Of a stretch of DNA of 64,000 nt, positions 62,009 to 64,000 are shown one piece after another. The DNA is from Rathayibacter sp. SW19 (GTDB taxonomy: Bacteria; Actinomycetota; Actinomycetes; Actinomycetales; Microbacteriaceae). Numbering within the stretch: position 1 is the stretch's first letter; each line of letters starts with the position of its first letter. The position numbers were made by a program, and so were the translations under genes. Under the pieces are notes generated by a model that saw nothing but the letters and a program-made list of their open reading frames with translations, made no database searches and was not told the DNA's origin. Location: contig NZ_CP133020.1 of assembly GCF_030866825.1 (NCBI RefSeq), positions 1,550,001 to 1,614,000 of the forward strand. Direction: 5' to 3'.

Positions 62009-63325
62009 CTACGACCGCCGCGGCGCCGGTGAGAGGCCCGCGTGCGAGGTGTGCGGCAGCGCATTGCGCCAGCTCATGCCCTGAGCACCCTTGACCGCGC
62101 AGATCACCAGCAGCAACCAGCCGTATTCGATCAGCAGCGAACTCTCCGCGAACGCCGTTGCGAGCATCGCGACGAGCACGAGCGGCGGCCAGACGTAGAT
62201 GACGCTGCGCTTGTTCGAGCCGAGCAGCCAGGACCGGGCGAAGGCCAGCGCGATCATGACGACGAACAGTGCAAGGCCGATCAGACCGACCTGCAGATAG
62301 AGGTCCAAGTAGGCGTTGAGGCCGTTCGCGTGCAGGGTGCCGACGTTCGCGTCGATGATCGAGTATGGCGGGATGTGCCGCCAGAAGCCGATCCAGCCCC
62401 AGCCTTGCAATGGGTTGGTCGGGATCAGATCCCACATTTGAATCCAGACGTTGTAGCGCACCTTGAGAACGCTGCCGGCGCTGAGCAGTTCGATGATCCG
62501 CGCCCGCGTGAGGTAGCCGACGACCAGGGCGGCCACTGCGAACACACCGAGCCCGATCTGCCAATAAGTGCGGTGTGCGGCTTTCACCTTGCGAAGGCCA
62601 TACAGCGCCAGCGTCGCCACCAGCACGAGCACCGCGACGGCCGCGGTGACGGGCGAGTTGCTCAACAGCGTGCAAGCTGCGGCCAACGCGATCGAGAAGA
62701 TCGCCCGGCCACGCTGCACCGAACGGGTGCGCAGTTCGACCAGGAAGGTCACGAGGCCGATCAGGGCGACGAGGCCGAGCTGGTTGCGCGTGCCGAAGAT
62801 GCCCTGCAGCGGCCCACCTTCTGCAATGTTGCCCTGGATGCCGAGGAACGCGATCGGCAGGTTGATCAGCAGCCCGCTCAGCACCTCCAGCGCCAGCGAC
62901 AGCGTCAGTAGCACCCGCAGCACGTCTCCGACGGTCCGCACGATCTGGATCGCGTCGCGCACCAGGGCGAGGTAGACGGCCAGGAAGGCGAACGCCACCT
63001 GATAGATGATCGCGGCCAAGGTCGCCCACTGATAGCCGCTCCAGATGATCGACAGGCCACACCAGCCGACGAACGCGAGGATCGAGATCGGCAGCAGACC
63101 CTGCCATTCGATCGCACCACGATGAGCGATGAACGAACCGATCGCCAGCACGGTCAGGGCGGCCAGAATGCCGAGCAGCCCCGGCCATCCGATCATGCTT
63201 CGGATGGCATATGTTCCGAACGCCGTGCCGACGATCGTCAACGACAGTGCCGACGCCAGCTGTGCGGACTCGAAGAACGTGCGAATCCGCTCCGGAACGT
63301 GCCAGCCTGTTCGGTTAGCCGGCAC
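62009..63325 (-). CDS. O-antigen ligase/polymerase-like membrane protein
   Basis: A 438-residue protein with about 12 helices. The long external loop contains NPLQGWGWIGFWRHIPPY and ANGLNAYLDLYLQVGLIGL, the Wzy_C signature of O-antigen ligases and Wzy polymerases. It may join or polymerise units flipped by the Wzx proteins. The start is GTG 63325. Immediately upstream, at 63329-63364, a 15-bp sequence (GCTCGCGTCTYATCG) occurs twice with a 21-bp period. Confidence 0.9.
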   Translation of the reverse strand: MPANRTGWHVPERIRTFFESAQLASALSLTIVGTAFGTYAIRSMIGWPGLLGILAALTVLAIGSFIAHRGAIEWQGLLPISILAFVGWCGLSIIWSGYQWATLAAIIYQVAFAFLAVYLALVRDAIQIVRTVGDVLRVLLTLSLALEVLSGLLINLPIAFLGIQGNIAEGGPLQGIFGTRNQLGLVALIGLVTFLVELRTRSVQRGRAIFSIALAAACTLLSNSPVTAAVAVLVLVATLALYGLRKVKAAHRTYWQIGLGVFAVAALVVGYLTRARIIELLSAGSVLKVRYNVWIQMWDLIPTNPLQGWGWIGFWRHIPPYSIIDANVGTLHANGLNAYLDLYLQVGLIGLALFVVMIALAFARSWLLGSNKRSVIYVWPPLVLVAMLATAFAESSLLIEYGWLLLVICAVKGAQGMSWRNALPHTSHAGLSPAPRRS

Positions 63326-63460
63326 GGTGCTCGCGTCTTATCGAGGTTCGCTCGCGTCTCATCGCACTCTGCTCGAATCTGACGGATGCCGCAGCCATGG
63401 TTTCATCCTATGGCCGGTTGGCCGGTCGGGACCGTTAGTCGCCAGCCCGTCGCTCCGTCG

Positions 63461-64000
63461 CTATGGCCGATCCGCTTTGGTCTTGACCGCAAGCAGAACG
63501 AGCAGAGCCCACCCGCCTTCGGAGAGCATCCGGCTTTCTGCAGCGCTCTGCGCGATCAGCGCGGCGATTAGCAACAACGGCAACAGGGTTATGGCTGTGT
63601 AGCGCGCCGTGTCGGCGGGGCCGGTTCGCGGCCGGTCGACCGCGGCGAACCAACTGCGGCCGAGTGTGGAGCCGACGAGCAGAATGAAGATGATCAGCCC
63701 GATGATGCCCAGCTGCATCCAGACGTCAAGGTAGGCGTTGTGCGCCTGCAGATAGGTGACGCCCTTGCGGATGGCAAGCGTCTTGAACGGTTCGACCCAG
63801 GGCGCCCAATAGCTGATCCAGCCCCAGCCGAACACGGGGCGCTGCAGCGCCAGGTCGGTGACCGCCTTCCAGATGGTCAGGCGTCCGGTGAGGTCCTCGC
63901 TCTTGCCGAGCAGCTTGAGAATCGGACCCCACAACACGACTGCGGATGCGATTCCCACGACGATCACGCCGAATGCGGTCGCGTAGACCGGTGCGCGCTT
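63461..64000 (-). CDS. Second O-antigen ligase-like protein, C-terminal part (start outside window)
   Basis: The frame is open through base 64000 on the minus strand, and 179 residues are visible. RPVFGWGWISYWAPWV and LQAHNAYLDVWMQLGIIGL match the Wzy_C region of the protein at 62009-63325, with which it shares the order of motifs. Since only the C-terminal part is present, its start and total length are unknown. Two ligase-like genes in tandem suggest duplication. Confidence 0.85.
   Translation of the reverse strand, partial: KRAPVYATAFGVIVVGIASAVVLWGPILKLLGKSEDLTGRLTIWKAVTDLALQRPVFGWGWISYWAPWVEPFKTLAIRKGVTYLQAHNAYLDVWMQLGIIGLIIFILLVGSTLGRSWFAAVDRPRTGPADTARYTAITLLPLLLIAALIAQSAAESRMLSEGGWALLVLLAVKTKADRP

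Noticed and set aside
61392..63188. Open frame of 598 codons on the minus strand across the GT2 and ligase genes
   Set aside because: The sequence is Arg-, Ala- and Gly-rich and runs antisense through one real gene and out of frame through another that shows clear motifs.

Overview
The window is GC-rich DNA with GTG starts, many short 4-bp gene overlaps (ATGA, GTGA) and TANNNT boxes only 6 to 8 nt before start codons. The gene content is actinobacterial: an acyl-CoA carboxylase with an epsilon subunit, BirA without an N-terminal helix-turn-helix, LCP proteins, and purK-purE-LCP in a row. Codon habits and the inverted repeats beginning GGTCTCGATACGC suggest a Microbacteriaceae-like organism; the family assignment is inference. 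No tRNA, rRNA, CRISPR array or complete insertion sequence was seen.

Region 1 (1-16.2 kb) is mostly housekeeping. It holds the end of an APC amino-acid permease, then acyl-CoA carboxylase genes (alpha 1278-3041, epsilon 8916-9158, beta 9254-10858) with maf and birA. Inside this normally compact cluster, between maf and accE, sit about 5 kb carrying a TRAM-domain RNA methyltransferase and a response regulator / histidine kinase / degenerate-kinase trio. That stretch is bordered by inverted repeats on one side and by tandem repeats and hairpins on the other. A PH-domain membrane protein, GtrA, purK, purE and an LCP glycopolymer transferase follow.

Region 2 (16.2-64 kb, continuing past the edge) is one very large cell-surface polysaccharide locus. 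It encodes dTDP-L-rhamnose synthesis (rmlD, B, C, A), several rhamnosyltransferase-like and other GT2/GT4 enzymes, and a Wzm/Wzt ABC exporter whose Wzt carries a C-terminal glycan-recognition domain. It also encodes two Wzx-type flippases, two Wzy/ligase-type proteins, three large DUF2142/GT-C-like membrane proteins and two GT2-DUF2304 pairs. A nucleotide-sugar set (UDP-sugar 6-dehydrogenase, Gfo/Idh/MocA oxidoreductase, DegT aminotransferase, WecB-type 2-epimerase and an LpxA-like left-handed beta-helix acyltransferase) could make a 2,3-diamino-sugar uronate. GalE, GDP-fucose enzymes (gmd, fcl, a gmd paralogue) and an asparagine-synthetase-like protein that may amidate a uronic acid complete the sugar chemistry. 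Two secreted wall-hydrolase-like proteins sharing the same C-terminal repeat domain lie inside the locus.

The locus therefore appears to support at least two glycans, one exported by an ABC transporter and one by Wzx/Wzy, plus attachment to and remodelling of the wall. The most unusual points are the LpxA-like enzyme beside GnnA/GnnB-like genes in a presumed lipid-A-free bacterium, the paired hydrolases with shared repeats, a 92-bp MITE-like element before birA, a glycosyltransferase whose only full-length start is ATC, and the split carboxylase cluster.
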